From Microbacterium sp. MYb45 (lineage in GTDB: Bacteria > Actinomycetota > Actinomycetes > Actinomycetales > Microbacteriaceae): a DNA stretch of 64,000 bases. Shown one piece after another: positions 19,584 to 29,899 of the stretch (the first letter of the stretch is position 1; the number at the start of each line of letters is the position of its first letter). A program made the position numbers and the translations under genes. The notes under the pieces were generated by a model that saw only the letters and a program-made list of their open reading frames with translations, was not told the DNA's origin and did not search any database. The DNA lies in contig NZ_PCPG01000001.1 in assembly GCF_002979655.1 (NCBI RefSeq), positions 744,001 through 808,000 of the forward strand, written 5' to 3'.

Positions 19584-22541
19584 TCAGGCGTCGAAGAGCC
19601 CGCGGATGTCCTCGGCGGAGAGCGACTGCGCGAACAGTGCCTCGTCGTCCAGCACCGCCGTGAACAGGCGGGCCTTCCGACGCTGGAGTTCGAGCACCTT
19701 CTCCTCGATCGTGCCCGTGGCGATCATGCGGTAGACGAACACCTGGCTGTCCTGACCGATGCGGTGCGTGCGGTCCACAGCCTGCGCCTCGGCGGCCGGG
19801 TTCCACCACGGGTCGAGCAGGAACACGTAGTCGGCCTCGGTGAGGGTGAGTCCGAATCCGCCGGCCTTCAGGCTGATGAGGAACACCGGCTGCTCCCCCG
19901 ACGTGAAGCCGTCGACCACCTTCTGACGGTGCCGCGTCGAACCGTCCAGATGCGCATACGGGATGCCTGCGGCATCAAGGCGCGCCGCGGCCATGTCGAG
20001 GAACGACGTGAACTGGCTGAACACCAGAGCCCGATGGCCCTCGGCCTGCAGCTCGATCACGCGCTCGAGTAACACGTCGAGCTTGCGCGAGCCGATCTTC
20101 GCGTCTTCGGGATCGATCAGTCCGGGAGCCAGGCTGAGCATGCGCATCAGCGTCAGGGAGCGGAACACGATGAAGCGGTTGCGGTCGAGGTCTTCCAGCA
20201 GTCCCAGCACCTTCTGCCGCTCACGCTGCAGGACGACCTCGTAGAGCGCCCGGTGGGAGGAACTCAGCTCGACCTCGAGGATCTGCTCCTGTTTCGCCGG
20301 CAGCTCCGGCGCGACGAGTTCTTTCGTGCGCCGCAGCAGGAGCGGGCGGATGCGGCGGCGCAGCCGTTCGAGTCGACGCTGCCGATAGGCGCCGCCCTCC
20401 TCGTTCTCGGGGACCTTGCCCTGCTCGATCGGCTGGATGTAGTCCTCGCGGAACTTCCGGGCCGAGGCGAAGAGGCCCGGCGCCGTCAGCTTGAGCAGGG
20501 CCCACAGCTCGCTGAGACTGTTCTCCATCGGGGTTCCGGTGACCGCGAAGGTGACGTCCGCGCGGAACGTCGCGACCGCGCGGTGCAGCTTGGTCTCGGG
20601 GTTCTTCACGAACTGGGCTTCATCGAGGATGAGCCCGGCCCATTCGACCCCGGCGTACACGTCCTCGTCGAGCCGTGCGACCGCATAGCTCGTGATCACG
20701 AGGTCGATGTCCCGCAGCGAGTCCGTCAATGGCGGCCCCTGTGTGCTCGCCCTGACCTGCACGCGCAGCGTCGGCGCGAATCGCGCGGCCTCGCTGCGCC
20801 AGGTCGCGAGGACAGACGTGGGCACGACGACGAGGAACGGTCGCCGCTCCCCCGCTTCGCGCGCGTGCATGATGAGCGCCAGCAGCTGCAGCGTCTTGCC
20901 GAGGCCCATGTCGTCGGCGAGGATGCCGCCGAGACGGTGCGCCCAGAGAAAGGCGAGCCAGTCCAGACCCTCTTTCTGATAAGGGCGGAGTTCGGCCGTG
21001 ATTCCCTGCGGCACCGCGACCGCCGGCACGGAACTCGCCCGACGCAGCCCGTCGGCCGTCGCCCGCCATGTCACTGCGGGAAGAGCCTCGTCGGCGAGAT
21101 CCTCGAACTCCTCCCAGAGATCGGTCTGATGTCGGCTGATCCGCGGGCCGGCTTCCCACTCCTCGAGTTCGCCGGCCTCCTCGATCAGTTCGCGGAGGCG
21201 GTCGAGCGCCCGGTGATTCAGGGAGAAATAGCCGCCGTCGGAGAGCAGGAGCTTCTTCTTGCCCTTGCTCAATGCGGTGAAGAGGGGTCCGAACGGGATG
21301 GTGCGGCCGTCGATCTTCACCAGGACGCCGAGATCGAACCAGTCGGGATCAGTGCTCTCGACCGTGGTCACCGTGATCTCGGGCTCGCCCGTGAGCTCGT
21401 GATAGCTCTTGCTGCGGCCGGTGACGGTGACGGTGACGCCCTCGGCCTCGAGCGCCGGCACCACTCGGGTGACGAATTCGGCGGCCGCGACGTCGTGGAA
21501 AGCCCCGGTGGGCGCGAGCTCCTCCCCCAGTCGTTCCGTCCACGCGGCCTGAAGCGCATCCCTGAGCGCATCTTCGGCGACGGTGTCTCGCACCGCATCG
21601 GAACTCGGCGTGAAAGGCACGAGTCCGAACCCGCGGTAGTCCCACGCGAACGAATACTTGACGGTGTCGCCCCGCTGGAAGGACAGCTCCAGCACGGCAC
21701 GGGGCGCCGGAAGAGGAGGCAGCTCGACCCGACCGACCGACCGCACATCGATGCGACGCGCCAGCAGCGGGTAGGCATCACGGAAGAATGCCGCCTCGTC
21801 ACCGGCAGGCACCTCGAGGCCCTTGCCGGCGCCGAGCAGGGCGTGCACGGGGCGGCTGATCGCCACCTCGGCCAGCGTGACACGGAGATTCGTGCCGCGT
21901 TGTGCGACCTCGTACAGACCACTGTGCCCGATCGGATGCACGGCGAGCGGGTCGACCTCGCGGCCGTCGATCGTGACGGCGGGGTGCACGACGAGGCCAC
22001 CGCCCTCGCGTGCGACGGTCGCACCGATCGATGCACGCTCCGCGAGCACGACGGTCGTGCTCTTCTGGGTGGCGACCAGCGGGATGCCGACGTCGGCCGC
22101 GGCACGCAGATGCCCCCAGAGCAGGCCGGACTCGATCAGGTCGGCGACCAGCCAGTCGCCGGCCGTGCCCGACAGAAGAGTGTCGCGCGCGATGCTGAGC
22201 AGATCGGCGAACCACCGCGACCGGTCGCGTCCGTACTGCGTGGGCGAGCGGCGGACGGCGTCCCACGATGCCGTGCCCTGCACCCAGGCGCCGGTCGACG
22301 CACTCTTCTCGAGCGGCCGGATGCCGAGCAGGATCTCGCCGGTACGCTTCGCCACGTCGCGCGCGGTCGCCGTGCGCTGCGGGCGGGACGCCCACGGGTT
22401 CGCGCCGCGGCCGTCGCGCAGCCGCAGTTCCACACCGAGTGCGAGTGGAGTTTCTGCGTCGTCGCGCGGAGAACCGAGAATCGACCGCCAGTCCGCGGAT
22501 GACGAGCCCTCCGAGCGGGACGGATCGGACGCGAGGGACAT
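19584..22541 (-). CDS. SNF2-family DEAD/DEAH-type ATPase (Swi2/Snf2 helicase-like)
   Basis: 985 residues. From ~530 on it is a complete SNF2 motor: ELRPYQKEGLDWL, Walker A in ADDMGLGKT, DEAQ box ILDEAQFVKN, TGTPMENSL, and a C-terminal helicase domain with VFSQFTSFLD, LISLKAGGFGLTLTEAD and HRIGQDSQVFVYRMI. These proteins translocate on double-stranded DNA and remodel protein-DNA complexes. The N-terminal ~500 residues resemble the SNF2-associated region of bacterial relatives but no SWIM zinc finger is visible. ATG 22541 is chosen as the first plausible start after nusB; the open frame upstream overlaps nusB antisense to no family. Cellular role is not established. Confidence 0.9.
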   Translation of the reverse strand: MSLASDPSRSEGSSSADWRSILGSPRDDAETPLALGVELRLRDGRGANPWASRPQRTATARDVAKRTGEILLGIRPLEKSASTGAWVQGTASWDAVRRSPTQYGRDRSRWFADLLSIARDTLLSGTAGDWLVADLIESGLLWGHLRAAADVGIPLVATQKSTTVVLAERASIGATVAREGGGLVVHPAVTIDGREVDPLAVHPIGHSGLYEVAQRGTNLRVTLAEVAISRPVHALLGAGKGLEVPAGDEAAFFRDAYPLLARRIDVRSVGRVELPPLPAPRAVLELSFQRGDTVKYSFAWDYRGFGLVPFTPSSDAVRDTVAEDALRDALQAAWTERLGEELAPTGAFHDVAAAEFVTRVVPALEAEGVTVTVTGRSKSYHELTGEPEITVTTVESTDPDWFDLGVLVKIDGRTIPFGPLFTALSKGKKKLLLSDGGYFSLNHRALDRLRELIEEAGELEEWEAGPRISRHQTDLWEEFEDLADEALPAVTWRATADGLRRASSVPAVAVPQGITAELRPYQKEGLDWLAFLWAHRLGGILADDMGLGKTLQLLALIMHAREAGERRPFLVVVPTSVLATWRSEAARFAPTLRVQVRASTQGPPLTDSLRDIDLVITSYAVARLDEDVYAGVEWAGLILDEAQFVKNPETKLHRAVATFRADVTFAVTGTPMENSLSELWALLKLTAPGLFASARKFREDYIQPIEQGKVPENEEGGAYRQRRLERLRRRIRPLLLRRTKELVAPELPAKQEQILEVELSSSHRALYEVVLQRERQKVLGLLEDLDRNRFIVFRSLTLMRMLSLAPGLIDPEDAKIGSRKLDVLLERVIELQAEGHRALVFSQFTSFLDMAAARLDAAGIPYAHLDGSTRHRQKVVDGFTSGEQPVFLISLKAGGFGLTLTEADYVFLLDPWWNPAAEAQAVDRTHRIGQDSQVFVYRMIATGTIEEKVLELQRRKARLFTAVLDDEALFAQSLSAEDIRGLFDA

Positions 22542-22587
22542 GCCCCCATCCTCTCCGACACCACCGACAGTGCCTCGCGGCGGACGA

Positions 22588-22998
22588 TCAGGCGGAGCGG
22601 GCTGCCCGCGCGAGGACGCCGTGCACGAACGCGCCGGAGTCGTCGGTCGAGAACTCCTTCGCGAGCTCCACGGCCTCGTCGATCGCCACGGCCGTCGGAA
22701 CCTCGTCGTTGTAGAGGATCTCCCACACCGCGATGCGGAGCAGCGCGCGGTCGACCGCGGGCATCCGCTCGAGCTTCCAGTCGCGGCTGTGCGTCGTGAT
22801 CTGCTCATCGATCTCGTCGCGCTGGTCGATGATGCCGTCGACGATCTCGCGGGCGTAGAGCCAGGAGGCCTCACGTGCCGGCTCGCTGGCCGCACGCTTC
22901 GCCTCGGCCGCCAACGTCACGGCGATGTCATCCCCGCGCACATCGGCGGAGAACAGGATGTCGAGAGCGCGCTTGCGCGCCTTCGTCCGGGCGCTCAC
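22588..22998 (-). CDS. nusB: Transcription antitermination factor NusB
   Basis: Binds boxA RNA with S10 to promote rRNA antitermination. 136 residues, all-helical; recognised from KARKRALDILFSADVRG, the VDRALLRIAVWEILY motif and DDSGAFVHGVLARA. GTG start at 22998, 3 bp after the efp stop, so it is co-transcribed with efp as in other actinobacteria. Confidence 0.96.
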   Translation of the reverse strand: MSARTKARKRALDILFSADVRGDDIAVTLAAEAKRAASEPAREASWLYAREIVDGIIDQRDEIDEQITTHSRDWKLERMPAVDRALLRIAVWEILYNDEVPTAVAIDEAVELAKEFSTDDSGAFVHGVLARAARSA

Positions 22999-23001
22999 GC
23001 C

Positions 23002-23562
23002 TTACTTCTCGCGGCCGAGGTAGTCACCCGTGCGGGTGTCGACCTTGACCTTGGTGCCGGTCTCGACGAACAGCGGCACCTGGATCTCGTAGCCGGTCTC
23101 GAGCGTCGCGGGCTTGGTGCCGGCCGACGAGCGGTCGCCCTGCAGGCCTGGCTCGGTGTAGGTGATCTCGAGGATCACGGATGCCGGAAGGTCGATGTAC
23201 AGCGGGTTGCCGTTGTTCAGGGCGATGGTCACGGCCTGGTTCTCGAGAAGGAAGTTCTTCGCGTCGCCGACAGTGGCGGCGCCGACCGTGATCTGGTCGA
23301 AGTCGGTCTGATCCATGAAGACGTAGCCGTCGCCGTCGGTGTACAGGTACGTGTAGTCGCGGCGGTCGACGTTCTCGATCTCGATCTTCGCGCCCGCGTT
23401 GTACGTGCGGTCGACGACCTTGCCGGAGACGACGTTCTTCAGCTTCGTGCGCACGAACGCGCCACCCTTGCCGGGCTTGACGTGCTGGAACTCGATGACG
23501 CTCCAGAGCTGCCCGTCGATGCTGAGGACGACGCCGTTCTTGATGTCTGCGGTAGATGCCAT
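23002..23562 (-). CDS. efp: Elongation factor P
   Basis: Relieves ribosome stalling at polyproline. 186 residues, three KOW/OB-like domains. The tip loop reads [10 protein letters not shown] with Lys32; the PGKGG form resembles actinobacterial EF-P that works without lysylation, and no epmA/B gene is nearby. The start ATG 23562 gives the normal N-terminus [13 protein letters not shown]. It is preceded by a 212-bp gene-free leader region carrying a TAGACT box. Confidence 0.96.
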   Translation of the reverse strand: MASTADIKNGVVLSIDGQLWSVIEFQHVKPGKGGAFVRTKLKNVVSGKVVDRTYNAGAKIEIENVDRRDYTYLYTDGDGYVFMDQTDFDQITVGAATVGDAKNFLLENQAVTIALNNGNPLYIDLPASVILEITYTEPGLQGDRSSAGTKPATLETGYEIQVPLFVETGTKVKVDTRTGDYLGREK

Positions 23563-23614
23563 GCGCTGCGAGTTCCGTTCGTGTGTCTGCGGTTTCGGAC
23601 GAGGCCGACAGTCG

Positions 23615-23620
23615 AGTCTA
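23615..23620 (-). promoter_or_regulatory. Putative -10 box for efp-nusB
   Basis: TAGACT on the minus strand, 52 bp before the efp ATG, in the otherwise gene-free stretch 23563-23774. The same hexamer is found upstream of rpsD. No clear -35. Confidence 0.45.
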
Positions 23621-23774
23621 AGGGATGAGCGGCCGGACCCCCGCACGGCCCATGCCGTGGATCAGCCCCTCCCACGAGAACGTAGGCCCGCAGCACCGCC
23701 TCGCACGCCCCGTGGACGTCATCCGTTTCGGCGCTCAGCTGATGGCCATCGCCATGGACGGCGACTCGTTTCGA

Positions 23775-24209
23775 TCAGAGGTGCGTGACCAGTTCGCGCA
23801 CGGCGTCGGCATATCCGTCGACGCCGCGTCCGACGATGCGGACCACGGCGACATCATGCAGGTAGGAGTGGTGGCGGAACTCCTCGCGCGCGTACACATC
23901 GGAGATGTGTACCTCGGCGAACGGCAGCGACACACCCGTCAGCGCGTCCCGCAGCACCACGGAGGTGTGCGTGAGCCCCCCGGGGTTGATGACGATGGCT
24001 GTGCAGTCCTCGCGGGCAGCATGGATCGCGTCGATCAGGACGCCCTCGTGGTTGCTCTGCACCGCGCGCACCTCGAAGTCGAACTCGGCGGCGGCGGCGG
24101 CGGTGATCCGCTCCACATCAGCGAGCGTCGCCGTGCCGTAGACCTCGGGTTCGCGCGTGCCCAGCAGGTTCAGGTTCGGGCCGTTGACCAGGAGGATACG
24201 GCGGCTCAC
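23775..24209 (-). CDS. aroQ: 3-dehydroquinate dehydratase, type II
   Basis: Third step of the shikimate pathway. 144 residues of the dodecameric type II family: [21 protein letters not shown] with catalytic Tyr, the [14 protein letters not shown] and [17 protein letters not shown] loops, and the [17 protein letters not shown] histidine. GTG start at 24209 overlaps the aroB stop by 4 bp. Confidence 0.97.
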   Translation of the reverse strand: MSRRILLVNGPNLNLLGTREPEVYGTATLADVERITAAAAAEFDFEVRAVQSNHEGVLIDAIHAAREDCTAIVINPGGLTHTSVVLRDALTGVSLPFAEVHISDVYAREEFRHHSYLHDVAVVRIVGRGVDGYADAVRELVTHL

Positions 24210-25294
24210 GCGCCCACCTCCTGGTAGGCGGCGAACATCAGCGACTCGTCCGGGGCCTGCAGCACGGTGGGCTTGGCGATGTCATCGAGCAGGATGAAAC
24301 GGAGCATCCCGCCGCGGCTCTTCTTGTCGCGCTGCATCGTGGCGAGCAGTTGCGGCCACGCTCCGGCGCGGTACGACGTGGGAAGCCCCAGAGACTCGAG
24401 GACGGTGCGGTGGCGTTCGGCCGCGGCGTCGGAGAGCCGGCCCGCGAGGCGAGAGAGCTCCGCGGCGTACAGCATCCCCACCGAGATCGCCGCACCATGC
24501 CGCCAGCGGTACCGCTCGGCGTGCTCGATCGCGTGCCCGAGGGTGTGTCCGTAGTTCAGGATCTCGCGGAGACCCGCCTCGCGGAAGTCGTCGGAGACCA
24601 CCTCCGCCTTCATGCCGATAGCCAGCTCGATCGCACGACGGAATTCGTCGGTGGTCGTATCCACCGCGCGGACGGGATCAGCCTCGATGATGTCGAGGAT
24701 CTCCGGTGCCCAGATGAACCCGGCCTTGACCACCTCGGCGAACCCTGCCGTCGCCTCGTTCGGGCTGAGACTGGCGAGCTCGTCGAGGTCGCCGATCACG
24801 GCGCTGGGTGCCCAGAACGCGCCGACGAGGTTCTTGCCCTCGGCGGTGTTGACGCCCGTCTTTCCGCCGACCGCGGCGTCGACCAGTCCGAGCACGGTGG
24901 TGGGCACCTGGACCAGCTGCACACCGCGCAGCCAAGTCGCCGCGACGAAACCGGCGAGATCGGTCACCGCACCCCCGCCGTAGCCGACGACGGCGTCGCT
25001 GCGGGTGAAGTCGGCCTGCCCCATCACCTGCCAGCAGAATGCGGCCACTTCGATGCGCTTGCCCTGCTCCGCGTCCGGGATCTCGGCGAGAAGCACTTCG
25101 CGCGGCCCCTCAGCGGTGTCGGCGAGCAGACGGTCGCGCAGCTCGGCCGCGCGTGCCGCGAGCGTCGGCGGGTGCACGACCAGGATCTTGCGCACACCCG
25201 GCGCGAGGGCCGCCGAGACCTGCTCCAGGATCGCCCGCCCGATCGTGATGTCGTAGGCATCGTTCCCGGTGACGCTGATGGTCGTCGTGCTCAT
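24206..25294 (-). CDS. aroB: 3-dehydroquinate synthase
   Basis: Second step of the shikimate pathway, NAD- and metal-dependent. 362 residues from ATG 25294 ([20 protein letters not shown]), with [20 protein letters not shown], the [19 protein letters not shown] motif and the metal histidines in [14 protein letters not shown] longer in-frame start exists upstream but overlaps aroK by far more than the 4-bp ATGA junction chosen here. Confidence 0.97.
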   Translation of the reverse strand: MSTTTISVTGNDAYDITIGRAILEQVSAALAPGVRKILVVHPPTLAARAAELRDRLLADTAEGPREVLLAEIPDAEQGKRIEVAAFCWQVMGQADFTRSDAVVGYGGGAVTDLAGFVAATWLRGVQLVQVPTTVLGLVDAAVGGKTGVNTAEGKNLVGAFWAPSAVIGDLDELASLSPNEATAGFAEVVKAGFIWAPEILDIIEADPVRAVDTTTDEFRRAIELAIGMKAEVVSDDFREAGLREILNYGHTLGHAIEHAERYRWRHGAAISVGMLYAAELSRLAGRLSDAAAERHRTVLESLGLPTSYRAGAWPQLLATMQRDKKSRGGMLRFILLDDIAKPTVLQAPDESLMFAAYQEVGA

Positions 25295-25812
25295 CGCTGC
25301 TCTCTCCTCCATGTCACGATGTCGTCCACGATCCTCTGCATCGGACGACGTGAGGTGTCGAAGGTCGTCGAGGCGACCTCGGCGTACCACCTCCGGCGTT
25401 CCTCGAAGATCTTCTTCCAGCGCTCGACCGGATCCTCCTCGCCCGCCAGCAGCGGACGATTGCTGCCGCGCAGGCGGTCGGCCACCGCATCGACGCTCAC
25501 CGTCAGGAAGACGACCGGTTGATCCTTGAGCAGATCGCGCGTGTCGGCCTGCGTCACCGCGCCACCTCCGAGGGAGATCACGCCGCCCTCGGAGAGCGCC
25601 TCCGCCACCGCTGCCCGCTCGAGGTCGCGGAAGTGCGCCTCGCCGTGCTCGGCGAAGATGGCGGGGATCGGGCCGTGCGTCGCGACGATGCGCTTGTCGG
25701 TGTCGACGAAAGCGACTCCCAGTCGACGCGCGACGCGTCGACCGACGCTGGTCTTGCCGGCGGCCATCGGGCCGACCAGCACCAGCGTCAGCGGGTCAGC
25801 CTCGCTCGTCAT
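25291..25812 (-). CDS. aroK: Shikimate kinase
   Basis: Phosphorylates shikimate. 173 residues; Walker A in [12 protein letters not shown], the shikimate-binding DTDKRI and FRDLERAAV motifs, the SLGGGAV loop and a lid with RPLL. ATG at 25812 overlaps the aroC end by 17 bp, which is longer than the other junctions, so the exact start is a little less certain. Confidence 0.95.
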   Translation of the reverse strand: MTSEADPLTLVLVGPMAAGKTSVGRRVARRLGVAFVDTDKRIVATHGPIPAIFAEHGEAHFRDLERAAVAEALSEGGVISLGGGAVTQADTRDLLKDQPVVFLTVSVDAVADRLRGSNRPLLAGEEDPVERWKKIFEERRRWYAEVASTTFDTSRRPMQRIVDDIVTWRREQR

Positions 25813-27025
25813 GCGCGATGAGCGCCGCCTCGGACGCGGGTGTCGTGCGCAGCTCCGCGGGGATGCCGTCGAGGTACCCGTCGAGGTTGCGCCGCGTCTC
25901 ACGGATGCTGTCGCCGCCGAACTTCTCCAGCACGGCGTTCGCCAGCTCGACCGCGACCATGGCCTCGGCGACCACACCCGCCGCGGGAACCGCGCACACG
26001 TCGGAGCGCTGGTGATGGGCGGTCGCGTCGTCGCCGGTCGCGATGTCGATGGTGCGCAGCGCGTGCGGCACCGTGGCGATCGGCTTCATACCGGCACGCA
26101 CGCGCAGCACGGTGCCCGTGGACATGCCGCCCTCGGTGCCGCCGGCGCGGTCGGAGCCGCGGGTGATGCCGTCAGCGGTCGCGAACAGCTCGTCGTGCGC
26201 CGCCGAGCCACGACGGCGCGTGGTCTCGAATCCGTCGCCCACCTCGACGCCCTTGATCGCCTGGATGCTCATCAGTGCCTGGGCGAGGCGGGCGTCCAGA
26301 CGCCGGTCCCAGTGCACATGCGAGCCGAGCCCCGGCGGCAGGCCGTACGCCAGCACCTCGACGATGCCTCCGAGCGTGTCGCCGTCCTTCTTCGCGTCAT
26401 CGACCTCGGCGACCATGAGTGCCGACGTCGCGGCGTCGAAGCAGCGGAGCGGATCGGCGTCCAAGGCGTCCACGTCGTCCGGCGTCGGAAGAGCAGAGCC
26501 CGGAGGAACCTGCACCGGACCGATCGAGAGCGTGTGGCTGACCAGACGGATGCCGAGCTCGCCGAGGAACGAACGGGCGATGGCGCCGAGAGCGACGCGT
26601 GCCGCCGTCTCGCGCGCGCTCGCACGCTCGAGGATCGGACGCGCCTCGTCGAAGTCGTACTTCTGCATGCCGACGAGGTCGGCGTGCCCCGGGCGTGGCC
26701 GCGTGAGCGGAGCGCTGCGCCCACGGGACTTGTCGGTGAGCTCGACGGGTTCGGGGTTCATGACCTCGATCCACTTCGGCCACTCGGTGTTGCCGATGCG
26801 CAGGGCGATCGGGCTGCCCAGGCTCTTTCCGTGGCGGACGCCGCCCGAGAGGGTCAGCTCATCCTGCTCGAACTTCATGCGCGAGCCGCGGCCGTAGCCC
26901 AGCTTTCGACGGGCGAGATCGGCCTGGATGGCCTCGGAGGAGACAGGGACGCCGGAGGGCAGACCCTCCATGACGGCGATGAGTTCTGGGCCGTGGGATT
27001 CGCCGGCCGTGAGCACGCGGAGCAT
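25796..27025 (-). CDS. aroC: Chorismate synthase
   Basis: Final shikimate-pathway step, FMN-dependent 1,4-elimination giving chorismate. 409 residues with [19 protein letters not shown], the [15 protein letters not shown] stretch, [13 protein letters not shown], and the C-terminal [19 protein letters not shown] signature. The gene leads into aroK and aroB; aroE lies 60 bp upstream. Confidence 0.97.
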   Translation of the reverse strand: MLRVLTAGESHGPELIAVMEGLPSGVPVSSEAIQADLARRKLGYGRGSRMKFEQDELTLSGGVRHGKSLGSPIALRIGNTEWPKWIEVMNPEPVELTDKSRGRSAPLTRPRPGHADLVGMQKYDFDEARPILERASARETAARVALGAIARSFLGELGIRLVSHTLSIGPVQVPPGSALPTPDDVDALDADPLRCFDAATSALMVAEVDDAKKDGDTLGGIVEVLAYGLPPGLGSHVHWDRRLDARLAQALMSIQAIKGVEVGDGFETTRRRGSAAHDELFATADGITRGSDRAGGTEGGMSTGTVLRVRAGMKPIATVPHALRTIDIATGDDATAHHQRSDVCAVPAAGVVAEAMVAVELANAVLEKFGGDSIRETRRNLDGYLDGIPAELRTTPASEAALIAHDERG

Positions 27026-27085
27026 TGCTCCAGTCTCCCACGGGTTCGGACCCCCGCTGCGCCGCGTTTCGTCCTGCGAGTCGGG

Positions 27086-27898
27086 TCAGAGCGCGGCGCG
27101 CATGGCGGCAACGACCGAGTCCTCATCCGGTAGCTCGATGCGGGGGTCACCGTGATGGAAGATGCGGATCTGACGCACGGCCTGGTGCAGCAGCATGCCG
27201 AGTCCGGAGATCACCGTGCCATCCCCCCAATGCGCCGCGAGAGCCGAGGGCCACGGCGCGTACGCGGCGTCGAAGAGCGCTCCCCCGCTCGCTGCCAAGG
27301 CCGTCGAGGTGTCGACGGGGAGTGCGGTCCCACTCGGCAGCGTGGCGATCGTGAGGTCGGCGGACGCGGTCGGCCCATCGAGCGGCTGCGCCTCCACCAC
27401 GACGTCGATGCGCGCTCCGAGCGCCACCAGCCCCGCCGCTCGTTCGGGTCGTCGGGCATGCACGACCACCCGGGTCGCACCCAGCTCCGACGCCGCCACG
27501 AGCGCGGAGGCAGCCGTGGCGCCGGCCCCGAGGATGCGGACCGTTCCCGCCTCGGTCACCCCGGCCTCGGCCAGTGCGTCGACGATCCCTCCGACGTCGG
27601 TGTTGAAACCCGCGGGTGCGTCCCCGAGCAGCAGAGTGTTGACGGCGCCGGTGAGCTCGGCGTGGGCGTCCCTCGTCTCAGCGGCGCGAAACGCCTCCTC
27701 CTTCAACGGCATGGTCAGCGAGAGACCGCGCCAGGAGTCGTCGAGTCCTCGGAGCGCCCCCGCGAATCCGTCGGCGGTGACCTGACGGCGCCCGTACTCC
27801 CAGTCCATGCCCAGCACGCGGTAGGCCGCGGCGTGCAGGTCCGGTGACTTGGAGTGCGCGATCGGGTCGCCCCAGACCGCCAGACGGGTACCTGTCAC
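27086..27898 (-). CDS. aroE: Shikimate dehydrogenase
   Basis: NADPH-dependent reduction of 3-dehydroshikimate. 270 residues from GTG 27898: substrate motif WGDPIAHSKSPDLHAAAY, catalytic Lys in MPLKEEAF, the Asn/Asp in FNTDVGGIVDAL, and a Rossmann loop ILGAGATAASAL. The pathway set aroE-aroC-aroK-aroB-aroQ is therefore contiguous. GTG lies 4 bp after the mltG stop. The much longer open frame upstream belongs to another frame of mltG. Confidence 0.95.
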   Translation of the reverse strand: MTGTRLAVWGDPIAHSKSPDLHAAAYRVLGMDWEYGRRQVTADGFAGALRGLDDSWRGLSLTMPLKEEAFRAAETRDAHAELTGAVNTLLLGDAPAGFNTDVGGIVDALAEAGVTEAGTVRILGAGATAASALVAASELGATRVVVHARRPERAAGLVALGARIDVVVEAQPLDGPTASADLTIATLPSGTALPVDTSTALAASGGALFDAAYAPWPSALAAHWGDGTVISGLGMLLHQAVRQIRIFHHGDPRIELPDEDSVVAAMRAAL

Positions 27899-27902
27899 CG
27901 TC

Positions 27903-29423
27903 TCAGCAGCCCGCGTCGGGGTTTTCCCGGCACCACGCGCGCCACTTCTCGATCCCCTGTTCGTGCTCGGACATGGTCTCGGAGAACTGCGTCTCCCCGG
28001 TTTCGAGGTTGATCGTGACGAAGTACAGCCAGGGACCGTCCGCCGGATGCATGGCGGCATCGATGGCAGCGTCGCTCGCGCTCGAGATCGGGGTCGCGGG
28101 GAGTCCTTGGCGCTTATAGGTGTTCCACTCGTTGTCGCTCTCGAGCGCCTCCTTGGAGCTCGAGACGACACCCTCGTGCAGCGATCCATAACCGTACTGG
28201 GCTGTCGAGTCCATCTGCAGCAGCATGTCGATATCCAGACGGTTCTGGATGACTCGCGACACCTTCGCGAAGTCGTCCAGTCGGCCTTCACGCTGGATGA
28301 TCGAGGCGATCGTCAGCACGCGCTGCGCGTCTTCGGGCGGCACTCCTGCCTCATCGAGCGCTTGGCGGGTGCGGTCGACCATCCGCTGGATGACCTGCGT
28401 CGGGGTGACCTCAGGGTCGAAGGTGTACACGGCCGGGAACAGCCAGCCTTCGAGGCTACGCGCGTCGACGCCGTACTGCGACGGGTCCTTGACGGCCGCC
28501 TCGAAGTCGGCGAGCGGGAGGCCGAGAGTCTCGGCCATGCCGGGCAGCGACGAGACGATCGTCGCGCCCTCGCCGACCGACACCGTGTTCTCGAGCTTGT
28601 TGGCCTCATCCTCGAGAGCGGCGAGAGCAGCCTCGGCCGTCATCTTCTGCTGCAGGCGGTACACACCGGGGTAGAACGTCGGGTTGATGCCCTCATCGAC
28701 CAAGTAGTCGTAGAACACATCCTCGGTCTTCGTGACGCCCGCTTCGTAGAGAGCGATCGAGACCGGCCCGCCGGTGTCACCTTCCTTGATCGTGACCAGT
28801 GCTTCGCCGGTCGCCTGCCCTGGTTCCCAGTCCTTCGACGGCCCCCAGCCCATGGCCTCGCTGATCCTGTCACCGTAGGTGTTCGCCACCCAGACGCCGG
28901 CTCCCGCGAGCCCGCCGACGATTGCGAGGACGATGATCAGCGCGATCAGGCATCCCTTGCGACGCTTCTTCTTCGGCGTGGCGTCGACGTGATCGTCGTG
29001 CGGGGCGAAGAGATCGTCGAGCCCGCCGCCGATCACGGGCTCCGGCGCCGCGGCCGGCGCCGCGGATGCTGCCGGCGGCCGGGTCACGGGAACGGCTCGC
29101 GTCGGCGTATCGCCCGCGTCCACGGAGTCGGCCGAGTCGCGCACAGGGGTCGGCGACGGGGACTCGCGGTTCGCCGCGGCCGCCTCGTCGGCGGACGCAC
29201 GGACCGGCACGGGCGATGGCTGCAGATGGTCACCCGATGCGCCGTTCGTGGGCGCCGTGGCATCCCCCGAGGCGGCTTCACGAGCCGCACGACGCGAACC
29301 CGGAGCGGGCGCACTGTTGTCGACCGTCGGAATCTGCGTGGTCGGCTCCGGAAGGTTCTCGAACAGCTCCCCCAGGCGGGAGTCTGCGTCATGCCGCGGC
29401 GTTTCGTTGTCGCGTTCGGACAT
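27903..29423 (-). CDS. mltG: Endolytic murein transglycosylase MltG (YceG-like)
   Basis: Cleaves nascent glycan strands and sets their length at the membrane. 506 residues: a long hydrophilic, Pro/Ala-rich cytoplasmic head (~1-155), a basic patch KKKRRK, one membrane helix (ALIIVLAIVGGLAGAGVWV), a LysM-like and a YceG domain. Diagnostic motifs LEGWLFPAVYTF and ASIIQREG are present; many relatives read ASIIEKE, so the first acidic residue is Gln while the final Glu is kept. Sits 2 bp after ruvX, the standard order alaS-ruvX-mltG-aroE. Confidence 0.93.
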   Translation of the reverse strand: MSERDNETPRHDADSRLGELFENLPEPTTQIPTVDNSAPAPGSRRAAREAASGDATAPTNGASGDHLQPSPVPVRASADEAAAANRESPSPTPVRDSADSVDAGDTPTRAVPVTRPPAASAAPAAAPEPVIGGGLDDLFAPHDDHVDATPKKKRRKGCLIALIIVLAIVGGLAGAGVWVANTYGDRISEAMGWGPSKDWEPGQATGEALVTIKEGDTGGPVSIALYEAGVTKTEDVFYDYLVDEGINPTFYPGVYRLQQKMTAEAALAALEDEANKLENTVSVGEGATIVSSLPGMAETLGLPLADFEAAVKDPSQYGVDARSLEGWLFPAVYTFDPEVTPTQVIQRMVDRTRQALDEAGVPPEDAQRVLTIASIIQREGRLDDFAKVSRVIQNRLDIDMLLQMDSTAQYGYGSLHEGVVSSSKEALESDNEWNTYKRQGLPATPISSASDAAIDAAMHPADGPWLYFVTINLETGETQFSETMSEHEQGIEKWRAWCRENPDAGC

Positions 29424-29425
29424 CG

Positions 29426-29899
29426 TCAGGCGTGCTCCTCGTCAGGCGAGATGGCCGCACCGGCCGGGTTTCCGGTGCTCTTCTCCATATCGATCGCCTG
29501 CTGCAGAAGCACCACGGCGGCGACCTGATCCACAATGCTACGAGACTTCTTCTGAGATCTCCCGGAACTGCGCAGGGCGGCGTGCGCGGAAACGGTGCTC
29601 AGACGCTCGTCGATGAGCCGCACGACGATGCCACTGCGCAGCTGGAGAGCCGCCGCGAACTCCCGTGCGTCCGTTGTCGACGGCGTATCGGCGCCCCGCA
29701 TGTTCACCGGCAGTCCGACCACGAACTCCAGAGGCTCGTACTCCCCCGCGAGCTGGACGAGGCGATCGATCGACGCCTCGTCCCGCGGGACCGTCTCGAC
29801 CGGCACGGCGAGCATGCCGTCCGGGTCGCAGCGGGCGACACCGACCCTCGCCCGACCCACGTCGATGCCGAGCCGCACACCGCGGCGGAAGCCGCTCAC
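29426..29899 (-). CDS. ruvX: Holliday junction resolvase-like RuvX (YqgF)
   Basis: RNase H-fold nuclease family involved in 16S rRNA maturation or junction resolution. 157 residues; acidic residues in LGIDVGRARVGVA, the FVVGLPVNMRG strand, LIDERLSTVSAH and the C-terminal IVDQVAAVVLLQ Asp. GTG start at 29899 overlaps the alaS stop by 4 bp. Confidence 0.94.
   Translation of the reverse strand: MSGFRRGVRLGIDVGRARVGVARCDPDGMLAVPVETVPRDEASIDRLVQLAGEYEPLEFVVGLPVNMRGADTPSTTDAREFAAALQLRSGIVVRLIDERLSTVSAHAALRSSGRSQKKSRSIVDQVAAVVLLQQAIDMEKSTGNPAGAAISPDEEHA

Noticed and set aside
20253-22502. Long plus-strand open frame opposite the SNF2 gene
   Set aside because: Low-complexity Arg/His/Glu translation, no start signal; SNF2 motifs are intact on the minus strand.
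23563-23774. Possible small gene between efp and aroQ
   Set aside because: Frames on both strands are short and without a convincing start; only a TAGACT box for efp is supported. No tRNA cloverleaf seen.
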